In this document: positions 1-11,865 of the stretch, piece after piece | Numbering within the stretch: position 1 is the first letter of the stretch | Layout of the letters: every line of letters begins with the position of its first letter | From: Cocos nucifera | Lineage: Eukaryota > Streptophyta > Magnoliopsida > Arecales > Arecaceae | Direction of reading: 5' to 3' | Length of the DNA: 64,000 bases | NCBI GenBank assembly: GCA_006176705.1 | Contig: QRFJ01005241.1 | Coordinates: 1 to 64,000, forward strand | Made by a program: the position numbers and the translations under genes | Notes under the pieces: model-generated | The model's database searches: none | What the model saw: the letters and a program-made list of their open reading frames with translations, nothing else | What the model was told of the DNA's origin: nothing

Positions 1-479
1 AATTTTGCATACATCTCATGTATCGAATCATGCATATTTTCAGATCTAAATTATTTCATAATAATCTAAAAAATTAGATTTAAATTGATCTTATCAAAAT
101 AAACTCTAATCTAGATAACTATGTAGAACTGTTCTATAACTAGTCTAGACATGTATCAATCATATCTCATATGATGTTAAAATTAAATAATTTTTATTTA
201 CTATTTTTTAGATATTATTATAATAATTATAATATCAAAAAATAGTAAATAAATAGATCTAAAATATGATTCAATCAAATTAAATTATAAACATGCAAGC
301 ATATTCTATAAAACTATTCTATTTTAGAATTAGTCATGCATATTTTCTGATCTTAGATCTGAATTATTTAATTTTAATTTTTTTAATTTTAGATCTGATC
401 ACATCTCATGTGATATCTAAAATCACTTATTTTTTTATTAAAATAAATTTAAAATCAAATCTAAACACTTTAAAACCTT

Positions 480-492
480 GGCTCTGATATCA
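480..492 (-). other. First (duplicated) primer-binding site
   Basis: The minus strand reads TGATATCAGAGCC, one base from the TGGTATCAGAGCC expected for priming by initiator tRNA-Met. It lies 2 nt inside the LTR end at 495. This is the upstream member of the tandem duplication. Confidence 0.7.
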
Positions 493-937
493 GTTGAAGG
501 AAAATCCTGATTTTTCAGATCAGATTTGTTCAGATCTGATCGGATCAAGAGATATATTTCAAAAAAATTTTCTCTTTAATCCAAATTAGATTTGAGATAT
601 TTTAGATTTGATTTTTATTATTCTAATAATAAAAATAAAATATAGATAAATTAAATCATATTTAATTTACCTTGATGTAGGGTAATCCTATTACCCATTG
701 ATGATCCTGTAAGTAGTAGAAGGTTCTAGATCTAGCCACGCAAGTGCCTGGCCTCTACTTGTATCCACTCAGGCTGGATCTAGAGATCCTCTTCTTTTCT
801 ATCATATCTCCAAAAATTAAATCTGAATTTAATTCGGAGGATCTTCAAAATAGCTTTTGAAGATCAGCAATTGTCCTCTGCAGTAGCACAGTCTTCTAGC
901 TTTCTGTCGTCTTTCTCTCGCCTAGATTGCACCAACT

Positions 938-2133
938 TAGGTAAGTGAGATCGGTGGAAGAGATATGCCATTAACTCGACAAGAATGCATTCGAGTCGAG
1001 TAGCTCCCAATTAAAAATCAATCAACCGTATCTGCCAGACTTACCTTAGACACCAAATTATTGAGCCAGAATCAATCGAGTTAGCCTACAATCCAAACTC
1101 TAACCACTGAGCCTAATTAGGTCTTAGCTTGATCGATCACTCACGTGACTCCATCTTGACCCAGACTTAATCCTATTAGGCCGGTCAATTTAAGCACTGT
1201 TGATCCCATTCAACCAACTCTTGATTCAATTTGATCAACCGCTTAGACCTAATTGAGCTACCCAAGCCTGAATCCAAATTTATGAATATATCTTACATCT
1301 AAAATTCTTAATTTTAGATCTAATTAATATTTCATAATCTTAATTCTTAATTAAGTTTAGGATTCATAAACAAAATATGTAAATAAAATCCTAAGGTTTC
1401 AGGATCTAGAATTTTATAGAAAGTAAGTTTCTGATTTTTGATTTAGGACAAATGCGTAGCACCCGTACACATCATAAGAGCACCCCATCAAATGGGAGGA
1501 GAGGGCATTTAAATTCTACTTTGTTCTTATGACCGAACGGTGAAGGAGAATGCCTTAATCAGAAATATAAATCTACAAAACTAGTTAGATCTACACCATA
1601 TATCTTATATATAAAATTTGATCTAACTTAATATAAGTTCTGTATACATCTTATGTATCGTGCATGTATATTTTTTAGATCTAAATTATCTCATAATTAT
1701 CTAAAAAATTAGATTTAAATTGATCACATCAAAATAAATTCTAATCTAGAGAACTATGTAGAACTATTCTACAAATAGTCTAGACATGCAATCATCATAT
1801 CTCATATGATCTAAAAATTAAATAATTTTATTTTCTATTTTTTAGATCTTATTATAATATTTATAATCACTAAAAAATAAAAAATAAATAGATTTAAAAT
1901 CATAATTTAATCAAAGTAAATCATGATCATGCAAGACTATGTATAGAACTATTCTATTTTACAACTAGTCATGCATATTGAAGATCTTAGATCTAAATTA
2001 TTTAATTTTAATTTTTTTTAATTTTAGATATAATCATATATCATGTGACATCTCAAATCACCTAATTTTTAGATCAAAATAAATTAAAAATTAGATCTAA
2101 ATAATTTTTATTGAACCTGGCTCTGATACCAGT
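938..2133 (-). mobile_element. Family A element A1: leader (5' untranslated) segment
   Basis: Non-coding leader of a minus-strand family A copia. It contains the conserved leader blocks seen in A2 and A3: the CCCAT/ATGGG hairpin (84-96 of the 1400s), and the donor-like motif on the minus strand at 1039-1046 with its complement at 939-946. No gag follows in this window because the leader is cut by the duplication junction at 937. Confidence 0.75.
2119..2131 (-). other. Primer-binding site of A1
   Basis: The minus strand reads TGGTATCAGAGCC, the canonical copia site for initiator tRNA-Met. It begins 2 nt after the LTR end at 2134, which fixes the orientation (element reads right to left) and identifies 2134-4410 as the 5' LTR. 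Confidence 0.85.
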
Positions 2134-4410
2134 TGAAGGGAAAATTCTGATTTTTCATATTAGGTTCGTTCAGATCTGATTGGATCAAAAGAGATATTTC
2201 AAAAAATTTTCTCAAGCATTCATATCAAATCTAAGAAGTTTCAAATCTAATTTTATAGATCTAGAAATAAAAATAAAAATAAATTAGATCTAATTTAATT
2301 TATACCTTGATGTGGGTAATCCGATTACCCTTTGATGATCATGCTGAATGCCTGAGGTTTTAGATCTAGCCACGCAAGTGCCTGGCCTCTACCAGTATCC
2401 ACTCAAACTGGATCTAGAGATCTTCTCCTTCTTTATCATCTCTCCAAAAATTAGATCTGGATCTGATTTAGGAGATCTTCAAAACTTCTTCTGAAGATCA
2501 GCAGTCGTCTCTGCAGCAGTGCTGCCTTCTTCCTTTCTTGTCAGCTTTTTCTTGCCTGGATCGCACCAAACTGAAGCCCAACATTCCTTGAGCATGGAGA
2601 GGAGAGAGAGGATCAGAAGATGACATGGAGGAGGGAGAGGGGCAGCCTTGGGGTGTGGGCTAAGAGAAACTCTATGAAAGTTGGGTGCAGACAGGGTTTA
2701 TTTATAGACCCTACTGCGCTATGTAGTGCCACATCATCCCAGCCAATCACATTGCTTCATGCAATCAGATTTAAATCTGATTGGTGGGATAACATCATCT
2801 GATCCAATTAGATGAAAGCCCTATAAATTCATCCTTAGATGGCACCTAAGACTGATCAAAGTCTATAGGTAAGGGTCACCTAAGTTGAATCCAAGAAGCA
2901 ACCTGGAGTCCCATCTATATGGGACTCTAGGAGTCCCTATCCATGGGCACACGCTTAGGATGGCGTGCACCCCCTCCTTTTCAAATTTCAGTAAGGGGAC
3001 AAGCCCCTATCTGCTCTTCAATAAGTGCATGACACATGGGCAGATGTCCAAGGGTCAAAGGTCAATGTTTGATCAAAGTCAAAGGACAAGAATTAGCAGA
3101 TGACGAAAAATGGTAGGTATTGTCTCAAATTTATCTCATAAATTAAGATAACCCTTTTCTAACCAGGACAAGCTTCAGTTAGACTAAGTAAAGGTACTTG
3201 AGTGAGCACAAATATATTTGGCTCAGTCGAGACAACTTTTAATGATAGTAAAAGGAGAACGTTAGGTTCAATCGTGTGCTAGCATGATTTTCTTGAACCT
3301 AATTGAATCTAATTCAAATCAATTGAACTGGATTAGTCCAATTGATGATATGCAGATCCAAACCCTTCTTTGTGTGACCCAGTTAGGTTCAGTTCTATAT
3401 GGTAATGGGATATGTCATGATCTCCATCATCGACATCATCGAAACTCCTTTTGATGGATCAGAACTTTTCTGATTTAGACAACTAGAATGATCGATCATC
3501 TAAATCATTCTAATTGCTCCCAAAATCCACCAGTGACATCTAGTAGTATATGGTGGCAGCCCATCAAAATTAAAAACAAATCTCTCAGTGTAGCTATTTG
3601 TGTGATTAAGTTCTTCTATCTTGAGCCTCGATCAGTTTAGGGTTAAGGTTAACTCGTCAAACCCTAATTTCTATCATAAGATTTAATCATTTGATTCAAG
3701 TCCGATGTGAAAATCTTAATAGAAACTCTTTCTATTATTTCACTCTGCCATGGCCATGGGCTTATGGACTTGATTCTCATGATCATCATAGGGCTGCTCC
3801 TTTTCTACCGAGGTAGATAGATTCCATCTTGGTGCGATCCAATTCCTACAATGAACATGCTATAGCCAACATACACCTCAAGATTTCAAATGGCTAGGAG
3901 ACCGAGTCATGGTGTAGTCAAACTATAACACCCTCAAGGTGAACTGTCGATGCACCTTAGGTCAAAGAACCAGACACACCACTACAGCTTTGAGTCAGTC
4001 ATCGACGAGAAGGTAGGCTTCCTTATGACTGCTCGAGGTGGTCACGCTCAGTACCCTCATTCTCTAACGAGTACCTGTACTCTTATCTCTACACCATAGA
4101 CTCAAGACTCATCTATTATAAAGAAGCAATTATACACTAACCTTTCGGATCAATCACCATCCTTACGACGATCCTACGGTCTGGAGCATTTTATGAGTTA
4201 ATAAATGAGAATTCATGTCTTAAATTTTCAACTCTTGAAAATATGAATTATTATTACCATTAACTCAAGGGATGTATCACAGACACTAAATACACATTTG
4301 TGATAAAAAATAACCCATTTTATTATTTATAGTCAAAATTATAATTTTGCCCCTAAAAGTGTATTACAAGTGTCAGCCAATTCTGACTTCTAGGGCACAC
4401 ATATCTAACA
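2134..4410 (-). mobile_element. Family A copia 5' LTR (A1)
   Basis: On the minus strand this LTR begins TGTTAGATATGTGTGCCCTA at 4410 and ends in CTTCA at 2134, next to a primer-binding site. Its length of 2277 bp compares with 2249-2282 bp for the LTRs of A3. A TATA-like TATAAATA lies on the minus strand at about 2701-2708. A U3 hairpin (2905-2928, arms GGAGTCCCAT and ATGGGACTCT, 4-nt loop) is shared with A3 and A6. The flank beyond the LTR start is 4411-4415 TAATC. The matching duplication cannot be tested because the 3' LTR lies outside the window. Confidence 0.9.
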
Positions 4411-5865
4411 TAATCAACGACCATCGTGTGGCACACCTGGACTACTAAGGGTTTTACAGAAAAACCTATGCGGCTAATAGGGATAGAAAGGTCATTTTTG
4501 GTGGCATGGTGCATGCGGATTGATGGAGGTCTTCGGTGCAGTTGGTCTACACTATCTATAGGAACAGCACTTGCACTATCTGATGGTCCCTGTTCATCTC
4601 GATCAAGATCCAACATGCAGCAATGGTTCCTAGGTTGATCAGGACTGCCCAACCCCTTTGTGCATGATCTAATGGCTAGAAATCTTGTCGGTCGAGATCC
4701 AACAGTGGAAAAAGGTTAACCGACTTAACTAAGGAGATCCAGGCATGATCTGATGATCAAAAATTGCCTGATAAAGCTATCCAATAGTCCAAAATCAATC
4801 AATGCCCTGATGAAGCTGAGAGTGGTAGATTTTGGCATGATCTGAGCCATTAGAATTCGATCCAGTGGTTGAAAATAAATATAGGGTGCAGAATTGAATC
4901 CAGACTCGATTTTTCTCATTTTTCTCCTTCTCTAACTCAAATTCTTTCACTCTCCTCTATAAAAACACCATCCTAAGCTACGATCAAAGTAGTCCAACCT
5001 CCCCCTTGGAGGAATCAGCCCTACAAAGCCTTCCTTTGACCTAAAGCTCTCTCTCTCTCCCTATTTCTCTCTCAAACTCTTCTTTTTTCACATTTTCTTC
5101 TTTCTTTCTCCAATAGACTATAAAATTCTCCTATTTCACCAAAACTCCTCTCCTGCCCCTCATATCTACAACCAACTGCTGCCCAGGATCTTTTACAAAG
5201 CTCCAAGGATGAAGATTTTAGCGAGAAGCTTCCCAATGGCTGGCTGATCGACTTGTTCTCAGAAGATCATTGTGATCTTATTTTGATGGTATTTTCTATT
5301 TACCTATCTTTTGTATTTCTTTTTGATATGCAATAAAGACTATTGTTCTTATTATATCTTTTTGTCTTTATTTTCTTGTAATTAATCTAGAATAGTTTAT
5401 GATCCTTGGAACGAGCCATGATCTATTAGTATGGTTCATGCTCTTGGGATAGATTATCTTTAGATTAATTCTTTTGATTATATCTAAATCAATTTAGACT
5501 AGCCTATAAATTTAAGGGATGGGCTATAATCCAAGGGTATAGGCCGTGCTCTCTAAGATAGGTTATATCTTTATTGATTAGATATCAATTATAGTATATT
5601 AAAAGGAATACCAGCTATCAAATAAGAGATCAATTAAGATCCTGAGAATCCATCTCCATACTTGCAACTCTACTTAATTGATTTGCTATTTATTTGCTTT
5701 TCTAATTAATTTAAGTAGCCTTTTAATTAGTTAACTTTTAATTAATCTTAGTCTTGCTTTTAATCTATTATTTAAACATAATTAACATGATCTCTGAGGA
5801 TACAATCCCAACTCACCCTATCTATATAGTAGTGAGTTAGGTTTTATTTTTGATCGTCTACGACA
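4411..5865 (+). mobile_element. Gypsy-type LTR (left boundary uncertain)
   Basis: A plus-strand LTR is inferred from its order of signals: a TATA box at 4958-4965, a pyrimidine-rich start region, a poly(A) signal AATAAA at 5332-5337, then a U5-like tail ending near 5865. The tail contains CTGAGGATACAATCCCAACT, and such 'GAGGATACGATCC...ACTCACC' phrases are characteristic of the ends of plant Ty3/gypsy LTRs. No primer-binding site or internal domain follows, because 5866 onward is family D leader. The left boundary is not visible and may have been removed by insertion of A1. U3 (4590-4890) is rich in GATC-containing words. Confidence 0.55.
4958..4965 (+). promoter_or_regulatory. TATA box of the gypsy-type LTR
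   Basis: TATAAAAA sits upstream of a CT-rich initiation region (about 5030-5110, including a short CT microsatellite near 5048) and about 370 bp upstream of an AATAAA signal. This spacing fits a U3/R boundary. Confidence 0.55.
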
Positions 5866-6656
5866 GCGACCATGGATCTAATTCATTCTGACCCATTAAC
5901 GCATGTGTTATGATTTTTGTTTTAGGATCTTTAATTCATAATTTTAGATCCTAATCAATATCCCTTAATTCTTAATTAAGTGTTAGGTTGAGAGTTAGGA
6001 TTCGACATTTTGAAAATAATTTTCATGTTTATAAAATATTTTTATAACCTGATTATGTCTACTAAATGGTTTGACTAATTTTAGAAATGGATCAACTTAT
6101 TTTATAAACATCAACTAGTTGCATGTTTGATTCACAAATAATGCAAATAACATAAACAAAATCATGAATCTACTTTAAATCTAATCTAAACATATTCATG
6201 ATCATAAAATTTAGATTGAAATAATTTTAATTTTACTAAATCATAAATCCTCTTAGATCAAATCTATCATATTTATGATTAGTTTTTAGATCTGCATGAA
6301 CTAGGATAATCTTTTTACTGTAAGGATTAAACCTTATAGTAGGATAACCTTATAAGATCAGTCTATATGATCTAATTATTTAATTTTAGATTAAAATAAT
6401 TTTAAGTTTATTAAATTATAAATTTATTTAAATTATATCTAATATATTTATAATTAATTTTTAGATTAACATGAATTAAGATAATCTTTTCATTGTAAGG
6501 GATAAACCTTACAGCAGAACAACCTTATAAGATTAGTCCGTTTGATCTAAATATTTAATTTTAGATTTAAATCTTAAAAATTTAGATCTAATCTAAATAA
6601 TTAATATAAAGCATATATAAATATCATATCAAACAATCCTATGCTTCGATACCAAT
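5866..6656 (-). mobile_element. Family D element D1: leader fragment
   Basis: AT-rich non-coding sequence directly inside the 5' LTR of D1, read on the minus strand. The primer-binding site lies at 6643-6654 (minus TGGTATCGAAGC, two changes from the tRNA-Met consensus). The segment holds two tandem copies of a ~175-bp unit. It stops at 5866 against the gypsy-type LTR, and no gag is present. Confidence 0.65.
6230..6590. repeat. Two tandem ~175-bp leader repeats with hairpins
   Basis: The words GATAATCTTTT, TGTAAGG, AAACCTTA, CCTTATAAGAT and TGATCTAA recur in the same order at about 6305 and 6480, giving a 175-bp period. Each copy contains a hairpin of TGTAAGG against CCTTATA or CCTTACA with a 6-nt loop. 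Confidence 0.7.
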
Positions 6657-9139
6657 TGTAGGAAAAATCTACAGTTATATGCATATATTTTAAAATTTTT
6701 TAAAAAATAAGCATAACAAAAGTTAGAGATTAATTAAATTAATCAATTAAAGGATGCAAAAACTCCTAGATTCAAGATCTTATGACATGATATATGCATG
6801 TATTAAATCTAAAAAATAAATAATTAAAGGAAAGATATTGATCATATCAATATCCGATCAAATCTAGAATGCTATAGAGATTATATCCCCATACCTTATC
6901 ATGGATCGAGAATAGCACTTGCTATTTTTGAGATTGAGGTTATCACTTCAAGCTATATAGATCATTCGGCCTCTATGGGTTGTCCACATGAGGGTTCGAC
7001 ACAGATCGGAGGTCCAGTGATCGAGAATCTGCATAGTATGCTAGCAACTTGCAGATCCCTCCTTGATGGTTGATCTTTGATCTTCCTCTTTTGATTTCAT
7101 GGACCTTCCAAGGGATGAAGAAGCTTACAAAGACTTGGGAGAGAGGACCTTCTTCTCAAAACTGATAAAAGAATATGGAAGAAGAAGAATAGAAACCCAA
7201 GAGAAGAACCCCTTATTCTCTCTTTCTTTTCTCTCTCAAGGACACACCAAAAATTTGTCCTAAAGAAACACCATGCCCAAGAATTCTTTGCACCCAAAAA
7301 CCCCATGCCAAACTTAGTATCTCATGGTGAAAAATCTGTAGAATTTCCACACCAAAAGCCCTCTTAAATAGGGAGATATGCAAGAGTCTTTGTCTAGGTC
7401 AAATATCTAGAAAGATTCGTCCAAAGAAGGCAACTTGGGGTGCCAACTTTTGTGCGCCTCTCACACATTCCTTGGGCATGGGATTCAGGAAATTTGCACC
7501 AAATATTCTTCCATTCATGCATGAAAAATAAGATCAAATCTGATTATAAAAGGTGCCTATAGTGGATAGAGTTTGGGATTTGACAAACTCTATCAAATAG
7601 AGTTCTAAGTCAAAACAACTTACTTGTTTTGATCTGGTCCAAAACCAATTTCCAAATAAGAGAAAGGAGGGCATGGGGGCATGCATGGTCTTATTTGAGT
7701 GTAAGGAATCTCACACAAAAACCAAGAGAAGAGGGCATGGGGCAGGATGAGTTGGCGGAAGGAGAAGGAAGAGAGTCCCAGTCAAATTGGGCTCTCATGT
7801 ATTCTTTGGTCAAACCAATTTTGAACCAAATTAAATTAAGATTGGTGCAACTTAATTAAGAATGATTCTAGTCCAACTAGGAGCTCATTTAAATCAGATT
7901 AAATTTTATTTAATTTTAGTTTAAATTCTAATCAAAATAGAAATTAGTTGCACATAAGTCCTAGTTGAATAGAGAATTGATCTTTCTTGCAATTGGCTTA
8001 TCCCATAAACTAATTAGATTTGATCTAATCAAGTCCAAACCAAACTTAATTGAATCTCATTCAATTAGATTCAATCTGAATCCTAATGCTCAATCAGATT
8101 GAGCCAATTAGCAATTTGATTGCTAATTAATCCTCTTGCAACACTTATACTAGGTCAAACATCAATCGCATTGACTGTTTAATCCCAGAATGATTCATAA
8201 TCATTGATCAACTACCCGATCAGATTAAAACCTCTAATATGTGTGACCCCATAGATTTGAATCTAAACCAGTAGCATAGGAATAAATTTCTATACTAATC
8301 GAAGTGACCATCTAGCAATGGTACCCGATGATCGGATAAGTCGAATGTATATAAAGCAATATTCTAGAACCTATGTGAATATAGTTATCGTATAATTCAT
8401 CCCCTTGACCTTGAATACTCAAAAGATGACTCAAGATTTAACTATCAATCCTAAATAAGTCATCTATATTGTATTTCAAAATATCAAATTCATCACATAG
8501 ATTATCTTAGCAAAGGCTTTGCTAAATTGAAATATAGCGATGCATTATCTCCAAGCTCTTGGAGTGGTCAATCCCATCTTGATCACATACCGACTTTACA
8601 AGTACTTGACTGTGCTAAAAAATCTTCTATTACTAAATTAGAAATTCAAGTAGTCTGGCACCAAAGCATAATGAGTTGCTTGCAAGTCACCATGGTGATC
8701 TTAGGTCTGAGGGACACTTATACCCATATTCCATCAAAGCAATTCTTGATAGCAGAATGCTCTAGAGTTAGTCACGTTCAATAACGATGTACTCTTACAT
8801 CTCACTTGCATGCCATACCAATGTCTCCATACTTCTTAGTTAAGAGGATAGCCAATCCATATGGTACACAATGATCTATACTCGATAAACGTTATCATCC
8901 TAGGTAACAATGTATCATTTGATCATGAACTAATTTAAAGACTAAATGATAAATTCTCTCTTTATTAAATCTAAATAGTCCTAAGAATTTCATCACAACA
9001 TTAAAGTTCAAAAGAAGATGTACACTTATGATGAAAAAAGATAGAATAAATATTTTATTTATAATAAATTATTTATAATTATAAAGATAGCTCCACAATC
9101 AATAAGCTGATAATTGGCTTTGGGACACATTTTCTAACA
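6657..9139 (-). mobile_element. Family D copia 5' LTR (D1)
   Basis: On the minus strand it starts TGTTAGAAAATGTGTCCCAA at 9139 and ends CCTACA at 6657, followed by a tRNA-Met-like primer-binding site. Its length of 2483 bp compares with 2493 bp for D5. A TATA-like TATTTAAGAG lies at 7361-7370 on the minus strand. The LTR abuts a second, truncated family D LTR at 9140 and was probably inserted into it. No target duplication can be shown because the other end of D1 is missing. Confidence 0.85.
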
Positions 9140-9927
9140 ATAATATTTGCAAAGCAATATTCAAGAACCTTAGTATATGGTTACCACATGATTCATTCCT
9201 TTGTTCCTAAATGCTTAGGACGACCTAGGATTTACTGTCAATCCTGATTGAGTCATCCATAGTATATTTCGACCTTTCAAATTAATCATATGGATTATCC
9301 TAACTAATGCTTTACTTAATTGAAATACAGTGATACATTATCTCCAGTAGTTTGAGGGGGGTTAATCCTATCTTAACTCACACAAAGACTTTATAAGTAC
9401 TTGATTGTACTTCTATCATTGCATTAGAAATATAGATAGTCGGGTACCAAAGTATAGTGAGTTACTTGCAAGTTACTATAGTGATCTCAGATCTGAGGAA
9501 TACTCGTGCCCATATCCTTTGTGAGTTGCTCTTGACAATAAAGCACTCAGCAAGTGAGTCACTATTCGGTGACGATGTACCCCTACATCTCACCTGTATG
9601 CCATACCAGTATCACACACTCCTTGGTTATGAGGACAACCAACGAACATAGTACACAATGATCTATACTCGATAAACATTATCATCCCTTTTAATGATGT
9701 ATCATTTGATTGCAAATAGGTTTAAGGACTAAATGATAAATTCTTCTTTATCGATTCTAAATAGTCCTAAGGACTTCATCATAATACAAGAGTTCATCAA
9801 AAGAAGATGCACATTTATAATAAAAAAGTTAAATAATATTTTATTAATAATTAATTCATATATATTTACGTAAGTTAGCTTAACCATCAATAGATTGATG
9901 ATTGACTTTAGAACATAATTTCCAACA
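9140..9927 (-). mobile_element. Family D LTR fragment (D2)
   Basis: This is the first ~790 bp of a family D LTR on the minus strand (start TGTTGGAAATTATGTTC at 9927). It is homologous to 8340-9139 of D1. It is cut at 9140 in the middle of the LTR, exactly where D1 begins, which is consistent with D1 having inserted into it. Confidence 0.8.
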
Positions 9928-10482
9928 AAAATTATGCTGGTATGCTTGGACCATGGTGGACCATGTGCATCCATGCGCATAGGGCCATGCCCATGAGCGC
10001 TGGGCCTACACCCACACATAGGGCCGCGTCCACACATTGGGCCTATGCCTATATGTAGGGCTATGCTTGCATGCTTGGGGAATGCTTGGATATTGGGCCA
10101 TGCCCTATTGTAGGCCTTGCATGCCTGCGGGCCATATGCTGTTGCGGCTTCTCCATCATGAATTTTTCTACTATTATGGATCAAATTTGAGGTATATTTC
10201 TCAACAATCTCTATCAAGACTCAGTATTCGGCCTTCACCTAACTCTAAGAGCTTTCTAGATGATCTGTCCTAGGGCATATACCTACTGATACATCATGGA
10301 TGGACAAACATGAGAGTCGAGCCAGGCTGCTCAATTTCATCTCCATCATATGCTGACCTATCTGACATAAGATCTACTCGGGATAGCCTCCTATGGCAAT
10401 AAGAACTTCATCTTATGATGTCGTCGTCATCCTTCTGAGTCTCTCATCTCGTGCTTGATCCACCTATTGGGATTCTATGGTT
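9928..10482 (-). mobile_element. Family C-like element: LTR start plus 3' internal end
   Basis: On the minus strand 10482-10207 matches the 3' non-coding end of the family C element (compare 33980-34140). Shared features are a purine-rich tract GATAGAGAT and a decayed peptide homologous to the C segment. It is followed by an LTR start TGTTGAGAAATATACC at 10206. The LTR then runs to 9928, where the D2 LTR begins. A GC-richer array of GGGCC-type words occupies 9955-10135. An open frame of about 160 codons crosses this region but spans the LTR boundary and is not considered a gene. Confidence 0.6.
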
Positions 10483-11045
10483 TCATGCATGCAGGTTTTT
10501 CAAAACATAAGCATAGCAAAAATTAAAAATCAGATTAAACTATTTTAATTTAAGCATGCACAAGATCTAATCTTAAAACCACACAATAGGATCTACATAT
10601 TCGAGATAGGATTCATATTTGAATTCAAATAAAAGAGAATAGAAGATCTGATCTTCATACCATTACGTGGGTTGTTCTTCACTACAAATCGATGAACATA
10701 GATGTCTTCGAGGTCCTTTAAATCCGCACAAGCATCCAACCTCTACAAGGATGATACCCTAAACTAGAATCCAATAATTGCATGGATCTCAAGGCATGAA
10801 CCAAGAAAAAGAGAAGAAAATAAGAAATTACATGGCCTTTAAAGTGAGGAATTATATGGCCTTCAAAGTATTATTTTTTTTAACAAAAAGAAGATTTAGA
10901 CTCCATGCATAGATCTCAAAGAATAAAAATTAAAAAAATTGAAGACTCCCATGGGGAGTCTTCTTCTCCATCCAAACGACTCTCGATCGGAGTCAAAATC
11001 CACCTCGAGGAGGAGTGAAACTCCTCCCCACCAGACCTATTTAAA
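10483..11045. mobile_element. LTR-derived fragment with a hairpin cluster
   Basis: The left part (10483-10900) resembles the U5/R end of family D-like LTRs on the minus strand, with a conserved layout of A-rich leader words and CATGGATCTCAAGG. The right part holds three successive hairpins at 10941-10963, 10978-10994 and 11009-11027, then TATTTAAA at 11038-11045. I cannot decide whether the promoter-like end belongs to the same fragment or to the plus-strand gypsy LTR that follows. Confidence 0.4.
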
Positions 11046-11865
11046 GGGAAGAAGCCTTCCCTTTCTTTCTCTAACCAAAAATTAAAGCCGAATCGATGAG
11101 GATTGCCGGATTTTCTTCATGGAAGCCTTCATTGTGCTCATCGAAAATTGGGTTGAAGAGGTTGCCAGAGACCAAGGTAAGTCTGGCCCTCCTTTGCCCC
11201 TCTTTTTTTTTTCCCTTCCTATCATGCTAGACACCACCACCAGCCGTCGGCTAGAAAATTATTTTGAAAATTTCCTATTCCACCTCTTTTTCTTCAATTT
11301 TCTAGAGCCGATGGTCACCGCTGATTGCCAATATGAGTTCGTCAGGCCTTGCTATAGTAGCCCTTGCTGCCATCGACCAAAGCTACGTTGGATGCAGCCT
11401 CTATCATGGGGATCAATCAAGATCGAAGGTCCCCTGTTCCTCTAAAAAAAACCACATGAAGAAGAAGAAGAAAAATAAAAGAAAAAGGATAAGAAAAGGA
11501 AAAAGAAAAAGAACAAGAAAAAAGAAAAGAAAAAGATTGATTTTCTTCCTCTTTCTTCTCTCCATTCTCTTAGTCCGAATCCCACTTTCTCTCTCTCCAC
11601 TTTCTCTCTCTACTTTTTTTAGAAAAGTCTCATTTTCTCTCTTTAGATAGTTTCTCTCTCTTCTAGGATTTTTTGGATTCTTTGAAAAACCCTCAAACAA
11701 TCTTGATAGATCCTGGCAAAGGAAATTTGATCTTTGACCAGTGAATAATCTATCCTATAAGGATTTAGGATTTTTATCTTGAAAAATAATCATGATTATA
11801 GTTTGATGAAAGTATGATTTTTGGATATTAGATTAGTTGAATTTATCAACCATTTTTTGTATGAG
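11046..11865 (+). mobile_element. Gypsy LTR/leader remnant upstream of gag
   Basis: Non-coding sequence between a TATA-like site (11038) and a gypsy gag start (11866). It contains an A/G-only-like block (about 11455-11536) followed by a T/C-rich block (about 11537-11685). No primer-binding site is recognised, so the LTR end cannot be fixed. Open frames on both strands here are low-complexity lysine/arginine or phenylalanine/leucine translations and are not genes. Confidence 0.4.

Larger units (their letters stand above)
1..2575 (-). repeat. Tandem duplication of a family A LTR-leader junction
   Basis: Positions 1-937 and about 1640-2575 are direct repeats with a period of about 1.64 kb. Each copy holds, in minus-strand order, the last ~440 bp of a family A LTR, a primer-binding site and the AT-rich start of the leader. 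The stretch 938-1640 is further family A leader and matches 46020-46150 and 27030-27180 in reverse complement. The junction near 937 joins LTR sequence, ending plus-strand TTGCACCAACTT, directly to leader sequence beginning AGGTAAGT. The first copy runs off the window start. This looks like a rearranged 5' end rather than two independent elements, because the first LTR piece stops abruptly inside its transcribed part. Confidence 0.8.

Noticed and set aside
4353..4652. A host gene on either strand between A1 and the gypsy-type LTR
   Set aside because: Frames on both strands are short and cross the A1 LTR boundary; no domain recognised.
7097..7306. Short minus-strand frame in the D1 LTR
   Set aside because: It lies in the transcribed non-coding part of the LTR and is not preserved in D4 or D5.
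9729..10217. A 162-codon open frame on the minus strand
   Set aside because: It runs across the boundaries of two different LTR fragments and over the GGGCC word array. It has no domain, and its composition follows the repeat.
11333..11700. Overlapping frames on both strands (105 and 95 codons)
   Set aside because: Low-complexity translations of the polypurine/polypyrimidine tract; no conserved motif.
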